Source: a virus
Virus record (IMG/VR): IMGVR_UViG_3300043435_001359
Coordinates: 1 to 54,903 of that record
Reading direction: 5' to 3' (one strand)
DNA: 54,903 bases
The position numbers and the translations under genes are program-made. The notes beneath the pieces are model-generated. The model did no database searches, had not been told where the DNA came from, and saw only the letters and a list, made by a program, of their open reading frames with translations. Every line of letters begins with the position of its first letter. The stretch's first letter is position 1. Of this stretch, positions 17,981-26,961 are shown piece by piece.

Positions 17981-19684
17981 GTGGCTAAGACTTTTAATAG
18001 GCTTTCTCAGTATAACGCTCTAGAGACGACCAACCGACTTACCGGGATATCTATACCACTGACAAGCAACGCCTACCCAGTTGCTCAGTGGTCGATTGAC
18101 GAAGACGTATCCTATGCAAAAAACCACCTAGTTTTAAAGGTTCTTAAAACTTACTTACCAAGCATTGACGACCCGATAACTGTCTCGGGGATAGCGTTCG
18201 ACGACGTTGATGGTTATACCCCAACCTCCACCGACCCAAACCCAATAGCACTAAACGACAACTACAGAATTGTTGACATAACCTCGGACGCTACCCATTA
18301 CTATCTTCATTGTGAAACCGACCTAGATTGGTCTATGGGTGAAATATTTTCCACAACCCACCCCACATATGCTGTGTCTGTATATTTTTTATACCCACAG
18401 AGGTGGGAGTGTGATGGTGGAACAATTTCTACAGTTGCCGATACGTTTGACGTTAAATCTAGATACGCAATAAAAATAAACCCAGGCACGTCTGGACCCG
18501 TAACCTTAAGACTCGTAGGTCATAGTCCCATGCTTCTTGGGGACAATGGTAAAGATTTTTCTTTTAACGGGAAGATTTACTGCACAGAACAAACCAATGT
18601 TGCGTGCACTTTGGTTTACTCGGAATGGGTGGGAATAGAGTCCGTAGAGCCTGTTGTTTCGACTATATATCCAGGAAGATTTGCCGCATTTAGAAGCAAC
18701 GTAGAAATGCTTCCAATGTCAGAAGAAGAAACTTACGGTTTTGACATATTAATTACGCTAACAAATCATAGCGGGCAGGTTTTGTATCTAACCTCGCCTC
18801 ACCTAATAGAAGACTTTGCTTACTATTCAAACCCTTATGTTTACAGCGCTCTTAGTTCAATGCCTGATTTTTATTGGGAGATGGACTCAAATCAAACAAA
18901 CCCATCGGCACCACTACATAGACTTATCGACTGTTTGATGACTGGAGCCAGAGGTGTTTATGAAGAATATTTACGTGTTTATCACTATGAGCCTGGACAA
19001 CTCGGAACGCTTGCAGAGCAGTATGAATCCAACGACACCCATAGCACTTTAGTCAATCCCCAATATGTTGATTCAAGATACGCCCCATGGCTTTCTCAGT
19101 TCAACGGTCACAGACTAAAGAAGAACATTGCGTATCTTTATAACGGCTTAACAGACACGACATACGCAACTCCGCAAGACATATTTACTTCCACTGGGGC
19201 AGTTGATTCTTACATTAGGTGGCAGCTTTCCAATGGGTATTATGGACGCGCTGCTGGGACAACCGAGGCAATTAGAGAAGCCGTCAAGCAAGTACTTCAC
19301 TATACAAAGGACGGGGAGAATTCGACCTACTTTGTATCGATAACCGCTCACTACGACAGCGACCCTTTCAAGATTTTGATTCGGACCCTGCTGAACGAGA
19401 CCTTTGACTGTGAATCAAACGGTGACGAAAGTTACTCAATACTTGACGCTGTAGAAATGGCAAAACCTATGGGGTACAAGATTTACCACCAAGCTGTAGA
19501 TGTTGTTGAATTCAGGATTGGTGACATTATCCCGGGAACAAAAGCAGATGGAACGGTTGTCCCAGGAAACCCAATAGGTGACACTGTCGACGGTATGTAC
19601 CCGCTAGGAAACGTACCCAACCCCATAACAGGAACTCCTAATGACGCAACAGGGACTCCTGAACCAGGGATAAGTCTTACATAA
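17981..19684 (+). CDS. Tail protein I-like baseplate/fibre-attachment protein
   Basis: 567 residues from GTG 17981. The first 280 residues are a beta-rich extension. The C-terminal 280 resemble P2 gpI-type tail proteins: LGTLAEQYESNDT, APWLSQFNGHRL, then RWQLSNGYYGRAAGTTEAIR and EAVKQVL, matching the usual 'R..i.......rrkGT..ai..av..ll' segment. In P2-like phages this protein sits at the wedge edge and carries fibres. The Pro/Gly-rich tail ends in TPNDATGTPEPG. It is followed by 49 bases with a promoter-like motif. Confidence 0.7.
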   Translation: MAKTFNRLSQYNALETTNRLTGISIPLTSNAYPVAQWSIDEDVSYAKNHLVLKVLKTYLPSIDDPITVSGIAFDDVDGYTPTSTDPNPIALNDNYRIVDITSDATHYYLHCETDLDWSMGEIFSTTHPTYAVSVYFLYPQRWECDGGTISTVADTFDVKSRYAIKINPGTSGPVTLRLVGHSPMLLGDNGKDFSFNGKIYCTEQTNVACTLVYSEWVGIESVEPVVSTIYPGRFAAFRSNVEMLPMSEEETYGFDILITLTNHSGQVLYLTSPHLIEDFAYYSNPYVYSALSSMPDFYWEMDSNQTNPSAPLHRLIDCLMTGARGVYEEYLRVYHYEPGQLGTLAEQYESNDTHSTLVNPQYVDSRYAPWLSQFNGHRLKKNIAYLYNGLTDTTYATPQDIFTSTGAVDSYIRWQLSNGYYGRAAGTTEAIREAVKQVLHYTKDGENSTYFVSITAHYDSDPFKILIRTLLNETFDCESNGDESYSILDAVEMAKPMGYKIYHQAVDVVEFRIGDIIPGTKADGTVVPGNPIGDTVDGMYPLGNVPNPITGTPNDATGTPEPGISLT

Positions 19685-19703
19685 CAAGCAAAATTGCCTT
19701 AGA

Positions 19704-19712
19704 TGGTAAAAT
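19704..19712 (+). promoter_or_regulatory. Candidate extended -10 promoter (TGG-TAAAAT)
   Basis: TGGTAAAAT is identical to the motif at 44273-44281. It would start transcription about 15 bases before ATG 19734, leaving room for the strong GGAGGA at 19725-19730. No -35 box is visible. Confidence 0.45.
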
Positions 19713-19733
19713 TAGAGCAATAACGGAGGAAAA

Positions 19734-20603
19734 ATGGCTGGCGCAGGAATAAAGAAGTTCACGGTGGGGGAAACCCTTTCGGATGCTGAGATTAATACAT
19801 ACCTCATGGACCAGACTGTCCCTGTTTTCGTAAATGCTGCAGCCAGGGACTCGGCTTTTGGTGGGACAGGAGAACCAACCCTTTCCGAAGGTCGTCTTTG
19901 TTACCTGCAAAGCACCAAGGTGGTTCAGTACTACAACGGCGTTACGTGGTCTGACTCTGGACAGTTCACCGTTGCCGATGACGCCATTACTGCAGCCAAG
20001 CTTGCCGACAGCGCAAGCGTCGATTTAGACAGAGCCGTAACAACAAACCATATCAGAAACAGTGCTGTTACCACAGACAAGCTTGACGGTACTTCCGGTT
20101 CCGAGGCTGTGACTGAAGCAAAAATCAGAGCAGGCGCTGTCACTTCCGGCAAGCTTGCATCAAACCTAACGCTTACCGGAACAACAACTATTGCAGCAAC
20201 AGGAAAAGTACAGCAGATACTAGAAAAAGCTGTTTACTCAGGTACAGCACTTACTGGGTTGCAGACAATAAACGTAGACAATGGAGCTATTTATTACTAC
20301 ACCGCCGAATCAGCCGCAGACTTTCAAATAAAAATTACAGTCAATGGCTCCACATTGAATGCCCTTATGGCCGTTCAAGAAGCCCTAACCATTGTTGCAT
20401 TTACAACGCAGGGGTCTGCAGCCAAAAAGCTGAGCGCCATAACGATAGACTCTCTTACTACTGGGGTTAACGTCCGCTGGTTTGGTGGAGTTTCCTACCC
20501 ATCGGGGAACCCAAGTTCTGTCGACACCTACACAATTACTGTTCTAAAAACTGGGAACAACGCATTTGACGTATTTGCTAGCCAGTCTTCATTTAAGGCA
20601 TAA
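19734..20603 (+). CDS. Minor tail / baseplate fibre protein
   Basis: 289 residues with GGAGGA upstream. Residues 1-70 (KFTVGETLSDAEINTYLMDQ, VPVFVNAAARDSAF, EGRLCYLQ, VVQYYNG..W) are a widespread N-terminal domain of minor tail proteins in actinophages and cyanophages. Residues 80-150 are a repetitive stalk with the ITAAKLADSA / AVTTDKLDG / AVTSGKLAS repeat common in phage fibres. The C-terminus is beta-rich. It begins a short transcription unit with the next, FN3-repeat gene. Confidence 0.65.
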   Translation: MAGAGIKKFTVGETLSDAEINTYLMDQTVPVFVNAAARDSAFGGTGEPTLSEGRLCYLQSTKVVQYYNGVTWSDSGQFTVADDAITAAKLADSASVDLDRAVTTNHIRNSAVTTDKLDGTSGSEAVTEAKIRAGAVTSGKLASNLTLTGTTTIAATGKVQQILEKAVYSGTALTGLQTINVDNGAIYYYTAESAADFQIKITVNGSTLNALMAVQEALTIVAFTTQGSAAKKLSAITIDSLTTGVNVRWFGGVSYPSGNPSSVDTYTITVLKTGNNAFDVFASQSSFKA

Positions 20604-20605
20604 CA

Positions 20606-22687
20606 ATGCCTCTTGTTGGAGCTAGAGCTACAGCCTCTAGGGGTTACTTTGGTGGAGGAACCAAACCTGGTGCGCCAGTAATAACAAGCTCTACGCAGGG
20701 CGTCTCTTCGTTATCTATTGCTTTTACTGCTCCAGTTTTTAACGGCGGCCTTTTGATTAGCAGATATGAATACGCTGTCTCAATAAACAACTCAACCTGG
20801 ACAGCATGGGCAACTGCCGCATCTGGGACTAACCCGCCAACATCTCCAGTAACAATTTCCGGTCTTACAAATGGCCAGGCTTACTATGTAAAACTCAGAG
20901 CAGTTAACGGTCTTGGTTTTGGTCCAGATTCAAACACCTGGAGCACGACAACTACTCCAAGAACAACCCCCGATGCACCGACACTGAATTCTGTTACTCG
21001 TGGATACAGACAACTCACGGCAAATTTCTCTGCTCCAGCATTTAATGGAGGAAGCGCCATAACTGACTACGAGTACTCAACAAATGGCGGTTCAACATGG
21101 GCCTCAATGGGTCAATCAGGAACTACCGCTTATGTAATTACTGGTCTTGCAGACTTTACTGAATATAATGTACGTGTAAGAGCTGCAAACGTAGCGGGCG
21201 GTGGGGCACACAGCTCAACCGTCGCCCAGTACACAGCAGGACTGCCAGGAACGGTAACTGGAGTTAGCGGAACATCAAACGCAAGCACGCAGTCTGTAGT
21301 TTCTTGGACCGCTCCAGACGCCAACGGTACGCCAATAACTGACTATATTATCGAGTACTCAACATCTTCAACATTTGCATCTAGTGTTACCGCTTTTACC
21401 GACGGAACATCTGCTGCCGTTTCAGCAACAGTTACAGGACTCAGTAACGGAACGACTTATTACTTTAGAGTTAAAGCGGTAAACGCAGTTGGCCAATCCG
21501 CCAGCTGGTCAACTATTTCATCTGGTGCGGTTCCTGCTGCTGCACCAAACGCTCCGGTTATTGGAACATCGACTACTTCTGATAGAAGCGTAATCATCAA
21601 CTGGACCGCATCCACCATTACTGGTGGAGTAACTGTTACGTACACCGTAGAACTCTGGGATAGCGTGCAGGGCTGGTACACCTCGTCTACAACAACCGGT
21701 GTGTCCAAGACGTTCACTGCTAGAAACGACAGGGGTTACATAGCAAGAGTTTACGCAAGCAACTCTGCGGGCTCTAGTGGCTATTCAAGCAACAGTGCCC
21801 AGGTTAACCCAGCAATGGTTATCCCCACTATGAACTGGGAAGATACTTCTGCAACAAGATACTCAAACTGGAGGGTTTACTGGAGTGGAACAAACGGATA
21901 CACATATCAACCAGAAACATACGTAAGTTCATGGGGGAATGAGGGAACGTCTCGGAGTGGAAGCGGAACGCACTACAGTGACTACTGGTCTGCCAGCTAT
22001 CATCCAGAAACCAAATATGTTCGTGTCAAGGTGACAGACCCTGATGGTGTCGTTGGTTATACGGCTCAAAAATCCGTAACAAACGGACGTCCAGCAAATA
22101 CGGTAGTTGACGTTGCTGCATATTCTGCATGGGATGATGCAACCCTATATTCATCTAGTGGTTATGATGACTTCAGGCTTTCTGCAAATGGGGCTAATGG
22201 TGGCTCGTTTGGTTCAATCTCGCCATATTCAGCATATCTTCCAAGCCCATTGCTTGCTTTTAGGGCATTAAAAGTAAAAATGACAAAATTACATACTGGA
22301 GTTTATGACATTACCGGCACTAACAGAAAAGTTTTTGTTTATGGACCTGGCGGAATGGCTATGGCGTTATATAAAGGCTCAACTGCTGGCCATGATTGGG
22401 GGACGGGAGTCGCTGATTCCAATAGATGGACCACTTACGGGCCCGTAGAATACACATGGTATGTAGATACGAACACTACAGGATACACCTCCCTTTTCGG
22501 CACACAAGTAATAATAGAGGCTGACGATGTTTACATGCAACCTCATTCTCGAGCCAACCCAACAACTAACTATTCTACTGAATGGTCCGATACTCAAGAT
22601 ACGAGAGTCACACTTACCGTTTATTACTACCAAAAAGTATCTTACGCGACAACATACAAAGCACAAGTTAATAGCGTTTATGGATGA
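20606..22687 (+). CDS. Fibronectin type III repeat tail protein
   Basis: 693 residues. Four FN3 domains run in tandem, roughly 20-118, 119-209, 210-311 and 312-403. Each has the W-T/S-AP strand, the 'Y.v..s....' strand and the 'G...Y..rV.A.N..G' strand (for example GLSNGTTYYFRVKAVNAVG). Residues 404-693 are a unique beta-rich C-terminal region with many Tyr, Trp and Ser. FN3 repeats on tails usually act as spacers or bind carbohydrate weakly. A second FN3 protein on the other strand (26962-28548) is clearly related, especially over the third domain. Confidence 0.8.
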   Translation: MPLVGARATASRGYFGGGTKPGAPVITSSTQGVSSLSIAFTAPVFNGGLLISRYEYAVSINNSTWTAWATAASGTNPPTSPVTISGLTNGQAYYVKLRAVNGLGFGPDSNTWSTTTTPRTTPDAPTLNSVTRGYRQLTANFSAPAFNGGSAITDYEYSTNGGSTWASMGQSGTTAYVITGLADFTEYNVRVRAANVAGGGAHSSTVAQYTAGLPGTVTGVSGTSNASTQSVVSWTAPDANGTPITDYIIEYSTSSTFASSVTAFTDGTSAAVSATVTGLSNGTTYYFRVKAVNAVGQSASWSTISSGAVPAAAPNAPVIGTSTTSDRSVIINWTASTITGGVTVTYTVELWDSVQGWYTSSTTTGVSKTFTARNDRGYIARVYASNSAGSSGYSSNSAQVNPAMVIPTMNWEDTSATRYSNWRVYWSGTNGYTYQPETYVSSWGNEGTSRSGSGTHYSDYWSASYHPETKYVRVKVTDPDGVVGYTAQKSVTNGRPANTVVDVAAYSAWDDATLYSSSGYDDFRLSANGANGGSFGSISPYSAYLPSPLLAFRALKVKMTKLHTGVYDITGTNRKVFVYGPGGMAMALYKGSTAGHDWGTGVADSNRWTTYGPVEYTWYVDTNTTGYTSLFGTQVIIEADDVYMQPHSRANPTTNYSTEWSDTQDTRVTLTVYYYQKVSYATTYKAQVNSVYG

Positions 22688-22691
22688 TAAT
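22686..22691 (+). promoter_or_regulatory. Candidate leaderless -10 (GATAAT) for the zinc-ribbon gene
   Basis: GATAAT overlaps the end of the FN3 gene and is followed by 8 bases (ATTTTGTT), then ATG 22700. No Shine-Dalgarno sequence is present. Same geometry as the sites before 16228 and 29543. Confidence 0.35.
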
Positions 22692-22699
22692 ATTTTGTT

Positions 22700-22918
22700 A
22701 TGCGTGAACAAATAGGCAAAAATCAAAAATCTAGCCCTGCTGACTTTTTAAAATCAGACACAGAATTTGCGCCGACCGCACTTCAACGCGAGCGTTACTC
22801 AATCTGCAAGGAATGCCCGGAACTTACAAAAGTTACAAAACAGTGCAAGCAGTGTGGTTGCTTTATGAATCTAAAAGTAAAGCTTGGTCACGCAGTCTGC
22901 CCGCTAGGCAAGTGGTAA
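22700..22918 (+). CDS. Small Cys-rich zinc-ribbon protein (DUF6171-like)
   Basis: 72 residues. The C-terminal half holds six cysteines in the order CKECPELTKVTKQCKQCGCF, then a last CPLGKW. I recognise this as a small phage/bacterial family (DUF6171-type) usually described as a zinc-binding protein of unknown function, often found among tail genes. It ends the long rightward structural block and overlaps tail-to-tail with the glycosyltransferase gene (22904-22918). Confidence 0.65.
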   Translation: MREQIGKNQKSSPADFLKSDTEFAPTALQRERYSICKECPELTKVTKQCKQCGCFMNLKVKLGHAVCPLGKW

Positions 22919-23974
22919 TTCTAGCTCGTAGAAGCCCTTACCCCAAAGCCCTTGCAAACGGGTGAAGTACTTCTCGTACATCAAGCCAACAGCGTCTAAT
23001 CCGTAACGGTCTTTTGAGTACTTACTGATTGCGGCTCTATCTAGGGTCTTGACTTGCTCAGTTGCGTCAGCGAACTCCTGCATTGTGTGACAGCGGAATC
23101 CCGTCACTCCATCAATGACGGTTTCGGTGAAAGCACCCCAGTCCGTGGAGATAATCGGAGAGCCACAAGCCATAGCTTCAATCGCTACGGTCCCAAAAGG
23201 CTCAACGTAAATAGTTGGAGTAAAAGTAGCAATTGCGCCACCCATGAGCTTGGCTCGCTCTTCTGTCCCCACAACGCCAACATACTCCCCATAGTTGGGC
23301 GCAGAACCCTGTCCAGCGACCACCAGACGCTTTCCTAGGGCCTTACAGGTGTCAACTGCAATCTGATAGCCCTTACGCTCAATAAGGCGTCCTATGAAGA
23401 GATAATAGTCGTCAGGCGTTTCCTGTAAAGGGAAATCCTTAATATCAATATAACTTGGTATTACCGTGTCATAGAACTTGCCGTCAAGCGCATGAGGGTC
23501 GGTTACCTTGGAGCCGTAGCACGAGTGCATCCAGGCGTAGGACTCAAAAACCTTGTAGTTGGCAAACGAGCCACCATAGCCAATTCCGAACTCCACGCTC
23601 AGCTCGTCAGGAAAAGCATCGGCGATTGGTTTAGAGGCAAATCCGGCAATAAGGCAAATAAAGTCCTTGTGCTCTAGTCGCTCTTGGATGCCCCTAATGA
23701 CATTGATATTGAAGTTCACCCAATGTGGGAGATTCCAGTCGAAAGACGCGGCCGAGTAATGATTATTACCAACAGCCTCTAAGCGCTGTTCTTCCGTAAT
23801 ACAGGTGATGTGCTCATCGCAGGGAGCCTCGTTGAACTCTCCACCGTAAAGAAACACGGTATGCCCGAGGTCTTTCATCATGATGCAGAACTTACGGACT
23901 TTTTCCGTGTAGGCACAAGCCGTAAAGTCTTCAGTTGTATTTGTATGAGGGAGGGAAACTACATGAAATCTCAT
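22904..23974 (-). CDS. Glycosyltransferase, GT4-type (GT-B fold)
   Basis: 356 residues. The C-terminal domain has the GT-B nucleotide-sugar signature: YLFIGRLIERKGYQIAVD, VVAGQGS, VGVVGTEERAKLMGGA, and the acceptor motif EPFGTVAIEAMACGSPII (E-x7-E), then GAFTETVIDGVTGF. The N-terminus (MRFHVVSLPHTN) is the usual first strand and loop. It transfers a sugar from an activated donor to an unknown acceptor. It is the last gene of the leftward fibre block, so the acceptor could be a fibre protein or a host surface glycan. Family call is firm; substrate is unknown. Confidence 0.88.
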   Translation of the reverse strand: MRFHVVSLPHTNTTEDFTACAYTEKVRKFCIMMKDLGHTVFLYGGEFNEAPCDEHITCITEEQRLEAVGNNHYSAASFDWNLPHWVNFNINVIRGIQERLEHKDFICLIAGFASKPIADAFPDELSVEFGIGYGGSFANYKVFESYAWMHSCYGSKVTDPHALDGKFYDTVIPSYIDIKDFPLQETPDDYYLFIGRLIERKGYQIAVDTCKALGKRLVVAGQGSAPNYGEYVGVVGTEERAKLMGGAIATFTPTIYVEPFGTVAIEAMACGSPIISTDWGAFTETVIDGVTGFRCHTMQEFADATEQVKTLDRAAISKYSKDRYGLDAVGLMYEKYFTRLQGLWGKGFYELELPLA

Positions 23975-24004
23975 GACGAGATACTAGCAAGGTTCTCTTC
24001 TGTC

Positions 24005-24271
24005 TTATGCTTCTAGTGCCGCTTTAGCGGCTAGGTATGCCGCTCTCTGCTCATTTTGGTCATATACGGGAGCGTCATAAGCATCTCCGTTGTCCTTTAT
24101 TGCTTGAATGGTTTCTTCAGCCCATTGTTCAGCATCTTCTTTTGTCCACGGCATCCAGTTGTGGGGGAAGTTAAATTGACTTATTGTGCGAGAAAAAGAA
24201 GAACCATTAATTTCTCCAGTCCATGTAATGGTTGCTTCATTTTTGTCGTCTACTTCATATGTGTATTCCAT
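24005..24271 (-). CDS. Small fibre-associated protein
   Basis: 88 residues, directly downstream of a collagen-like fibre gene. Starts with a short beta segment (YEVDDKNEATITWTGEING) and has the stretch MPWTKEDAEQWAEETIQAIK followed by an Ala-rich helix. Small proteins with this 'W..EDA..WA' segment often accompany tail fibres in aquatic phages. I do not know a demonstrated role. It may be a fibre chaperone or tip subunit. Confidence 0.55.
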   Translation of the reverse strand: MEYTYEVDDKNEATITWTGEINGSSFSRTISQFNFPHNWMPWTKEDAEQWAEETIQAIKDNGDAYDAPVYDQNEQRAAYLAAKAALEA

Positions 24272-24280
24272 AATGTCTCC

Positions 24281-25213
24281 TTAAACTACATACTCAATAA
24301 TGACAGCGCCATTTGAACCCATTTTTGCAGGGGTAGTTCCTGTGTAGCCGTTAGCCATGCCTACATTAAACGAGTAGACAGTAGATGGAACAGTGGTTAC
24401 TTGAAAAACTTCCGTTACTCCATCTTGCCCACGACCTGCATACGCCCTTGCAGTAACCACCACGCTTACATAGTCACCAAATTCCTGCTCCACGGCTGCA
24501 TTCGCTGAAGCATTTGCCCAGCCCCCAACACCCCCAGAGCCAGGGTATCTATTTTCTGCGGTCCAAGAACCTGTTTGAGTGCTAGAACTTCCTGCAATTT
24601 TAGTTCCAAAAGAGCCACCAGGAGCAGTACTGGTGTCAATTGCCCCCATTACCCCACCAAGAGCCGTATATGTAGTGCCGCCAACAACAAAGGTCGTTGA
24701 GCCACCATCTTCGTAGCCTGTAAGGGAAGCAACGCTTGATTGCCCATTAGAGGTTGCCGTTGCTGTGGCAAATCCCCCTCCCCCGCCTGCACCAATAAGT
24801 GTCAGTTTTATTTGTGTGACACCAGCAGGACAAGTCCATGTTCCGCTTCCGTTTGTTGTGTACTTTGCAACATAAATTTTGGGGTCCACAGCACTGACTC
24901 CTGGGACTCCGCTAACCCCAGGCACGCCACTAACCCCTTGCGGACCAGTTGCACCGGTCGGCCCCCCTGCAGGACCCGTGGCCCCCGTTAAACCGGTCGG
25001 GCCAGTCGGCCCTGTCAGGCCCGTGGGTCCAGTTGTCCCTGTTGGCCCAGTCGGACCACCCGATGGTCCTGTTGCTCCAATCGGACCAGTAGGACCAACT
25101 ATTCCCATAGTGCTTACAACAAGCCCCCACTTGCCGTCAGTGAATGTCCACGTTTTGTTGTTGGCCGTAAACGAAGCGCCTGGAGCTGGGGAGTCAGGGA
25201 AATCTATGGCCAT
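24281..25213 (-). CDS. Collagen-like tail fibre with Gly-rich tip
   Basis: 310 residues. I chose ATG 25213 because the first residues [12 protein letters not shown] ... [10 protein letters not shown] match the starts of two other fibres (26907 and 29543); an upstream in-frame ATG would add an unrelated 21-residue extension inside the neighbouring gene. A collagen-like stalk (about residues 38-100, [16 protein letters not shown]) follows. The tip opens with [20 protein letters not shown] and is rich in Gly/Ser/Thr, a familiar receptor-binding tip type. The start codon overlaps the upstream stop (TAATG). Confidence 0.8.
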   Translation of the reverse strand: MAIDFPDSPAPGASFTANNKTWTFTDGKWGLVVSTMGIVGPTGPIGATGPSGGPTGPTGTTGPTGLTGPTGPTGLTGATGPAGGPTGATGPQGVSGVPGVSGVPGVSAVDPKIYVAKYTTNGSGTWTCPAGVTQIKLTLIGAGGGGGFATATATSNGQSSVASLTGYEDGGSTTFVVGGTTYTALGGVMGAIDTSTAPGGSFGTKIAGSSSTQTGSWTAENRYPGSGGVGGWANASANAAVEQEFGDYVSVVVTARAYAGRGQDGVTEVFQVTTVPSTVYSFNVGMANGYTGTTPAKMGSNGAVIIEYVV

Positions 25214-26907
25214 TATGCAGCATACTCCTGAATAGTAAGTGAAAAGTTTAATGGACCGCCAGTATTTCTGGGACACACGACAGTTCCACTTGCACCCTTT
25301 ACATATGTCCTAATATTAGAAATAGACGAAGAAGCAGGATAAGAGTTTATTGACTTAAATGTATAGTAAGGAAACTCATTATAGGTGACAGTGTTAGTGG
25401 AATCACTAAAGGAAAACTGGTCAACACCATTAATAGAGAAGCCAATCTGCATAGCGTCAGACGATGTGTTTAATTCATACGCCACACCAACTGTAATCAG
25501 TAAATAAGAAGTAGCGAGAGGGTTGGTTGTGTAGGTGGCTATGTTGTCAAGCGTGTCGCCAGTTGCCGCATAAATTTTTTGAGTCAACGATAACTGATTG
25601 CTATAAATTTTTAGAGGCTGCCCTGAATATATTGCATTAGGAGCGAGAAGGTTTGTTGCTACACCAGCACCAGCAGCGGTGATATCAATGTACGCACCGC
25701 GAGCAGTCCCACCTTGCTCAAAAATTCGTAGACGGTTCTGCCAAACATCAATAGTTACTCCACCATTGATGGTTGTATTGGTGGCTGCTTTGTTTAAGAA
25801 AACTTCTCCACCTTCATCTCCTGCCGAAACAGTGGAACTAATTTTCCCCCCAACAGAAAAATCTGTTCCGTCATATGCAAGACCAGAAGAACCAGTTGGG
25901 TTATTGGAACCGTTTTTATAAATTACTTGATTGGCCGTTCCGCTAACAGGTCCAGTCGGTCCTGTAACTCCAGTCGGACCAGTAGAAACTGGGAAATATG
26001 TAACAGAAACATCTTCGTTAAAAGTGGAAGAAGCAAAAGTAACGGGGTCTTCATAATACCCAAAAGATAATTCTAAAAATCTTGCAGCATCCCAAACATT
26101 GAAATTTGAAACATCAATAGTGTAGATAGAACCAGTAATATCTGGTGCAGAAGTCAATGTAAACATTGCTACATCACCAGTGCTGTTGGAAATAAATAAC
26201 TGACCGCCAATGCTCCACTGGCTAATCCAACTGGTATGAAGAGTTAAATTCTTTGAATTAGCATGAATTTTTATTTCAGTAACATTGTTAAAGTAAGCAC
26301 TGTTAAAGACGATTTGTCCAGCAGTAGGGGTTGCAGAGTTGTTGTAGTTGTAAACATATTTAACTCCTCCTCCTCCGTCTGCGCCAGTCGGGCCTGTTGC
26401 TCCAGTGGGTCCTGCTGGACCAGTTGGGCCTTCTACGCCAGGTTCTCCAGGTGCGCCTTCTGCACCAGTTAAACCAGGTGCGCCTTCTGCACCAGTTAAA
26501 CCAGGTGCGCCTTCTGCTCCAGTTAAACCAGGTGCGCCTTCTGCTCCAGGTGCGCCAGGTTCGCCATTTAATCCATTTATACCAGGTGCGCCTGCTGCAC
26601 CTGCTGGACCTTCTGGACCAGTGGGTCCTTCTGGACCAGTTGGGCCAGTTGCGCCTTCGGCACCAGCCGCTCCCGTGTCGCCTGTCGTTCCAGTTAAGCC
26701 AACATCTCCTTGTGGACCAGCAGGACCTGTTGCGCCTGTCGCGCCAGTTGCCCCTGTAGCGCCAGTAACGCCTGTTGGTCCAGTTGGTCCCTGAACTCCC
26801 CCAACCCCAACGTTGAGCGCCCACTTACCATCAGTGAAGGTCCAGGTCTTACCATCTACGGTGTGGTTGGTTCCAGGCGCAGGTGAATTAGGGAAATCAA
26901 TAGCCAT
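25213..26907 (-). CDS. Collagen-like tail fibre, long stalk
   Basis: 564 residues. N-terminal anchor [12 protein letters not shown] ... [10 protein letters not shown]; collagen-like stalk about residues 36-190, including a GAPGLTGAE nonapeptide repeated nearly perfectly (encoded at 26450-26548). A beta-sandwich interruption follows ([20 protein letters not shown]). After a second short collagen piece ([12 protein letters not shown]) comes a long beta-rich tip ending [11 protein letters not shown]. Gly-X-Y trimerisation makes a thin flexible fibre. Preceded by a -10-like motif very close to the start, without a clear ribosome site. Confidence 0.82.
   Translation of the reverse strand: MAIDFPNSPAPGTNHTVDGKTWTFTDGKWALNVGVGGVQGPTGPTGVTGATGATGATGATGPAGPQGDVGLTGTTGDTGAAGAEGATGPTGPEGPTGPEGPAGAAGAPGINGLNGEPGAPGAEGAPGLTGAEGAPGLTGAEGAPGLTGAEGAPGEPGVEGPTGPAGPTGATGPTGADGGGGVKYVYNYNNSATPTAGQIVFNSAYFNNVTEIKIHANSKNLTLHTSWISQWSIGGQLFISNSTGDVAMFTLTSAPDITGSIYTIDVSNFNVWDAARFLELSFGYYEDPVTFASSTFNEDVSVTYFPVSTGPTGVTGPTGPVSGTANQVIYKNGSNNPTGSSGLAYDGTDFSVGGKISSTVSAGDEGGEVFLNKAATNTTINGGVTIDVWQNRLRIFEQGGTARGAYIDITAAGAGVATNLLAPNAIYSGQPLKIYSNQLSLTQKIYAATGDTLDNIATYTTNPLATSYLLITVGVAYELNTSSDAMQIGFSINGVDQFSFSDSTNTVTYNEFPYYTFKSINSYPASSSISNIRTYVKGASGTVVCPRNTGGPLNFSLTIQEYAA
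26450..26548 (-). repeat. 27-bp tandem repeat within a collagen stalk
   Basis: Three full copies (26450-26476, 26477-26503, 26504-26530) and a partial fourth of GGTGCGCCTTCTGC(A/T)CCAG plus TTAAACCA. The period encodes nine residues, GAPGLTGAE, so copy-number change would alter stalk length in frame. Copies differ only at one base, which suggests recent expansion. Confidence 0.85.
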
Positions 26908-26915
26908 GATTACCT

Positions 26916-26924
26916 AGTTTACCC
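26916..26924 (-). promoter_or_regulatory. Candidate leaderless promoter (GGG-TAAACT)
   Basis: On the - strand GGGTAAACT is followed by 8 bases (AGGTAATC) and ATG 26907. It lies in the 54-base gap after the FN3 gene and shares TAAACT with the motif at 269-274. Confidence 0.4.
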
Positions 26925-26961
26925 TATGTGTAATGGGGCATCCAGAACTACTAAAAGCTGA

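Noticed and set aside
25214-25276. Upstream ATG extension of the 24281-25213 fibre
   Set aside because: The extra 21 residues are absent from the paralogous fibres and lie inside the neighbouring gene. ATG 25213 overlaps that gene's stop as TAATG.
26450-26548. Regular repeats that could suggest a CRISPR array
   Set aside because: Repeats are directly adjacent with no spacers, the period is 27 bases, and they encode a collagen-like nonapeptide.
26397-26824. Open frames on both strands over the 25213-26907 gene ([14 protein letters not shown]-type and RTWRTW-type)
   Set aside because: Shadows of the 27-bp collagen repeat; composition is purely periodic and the real gene has the conserved anchor and a proper start.
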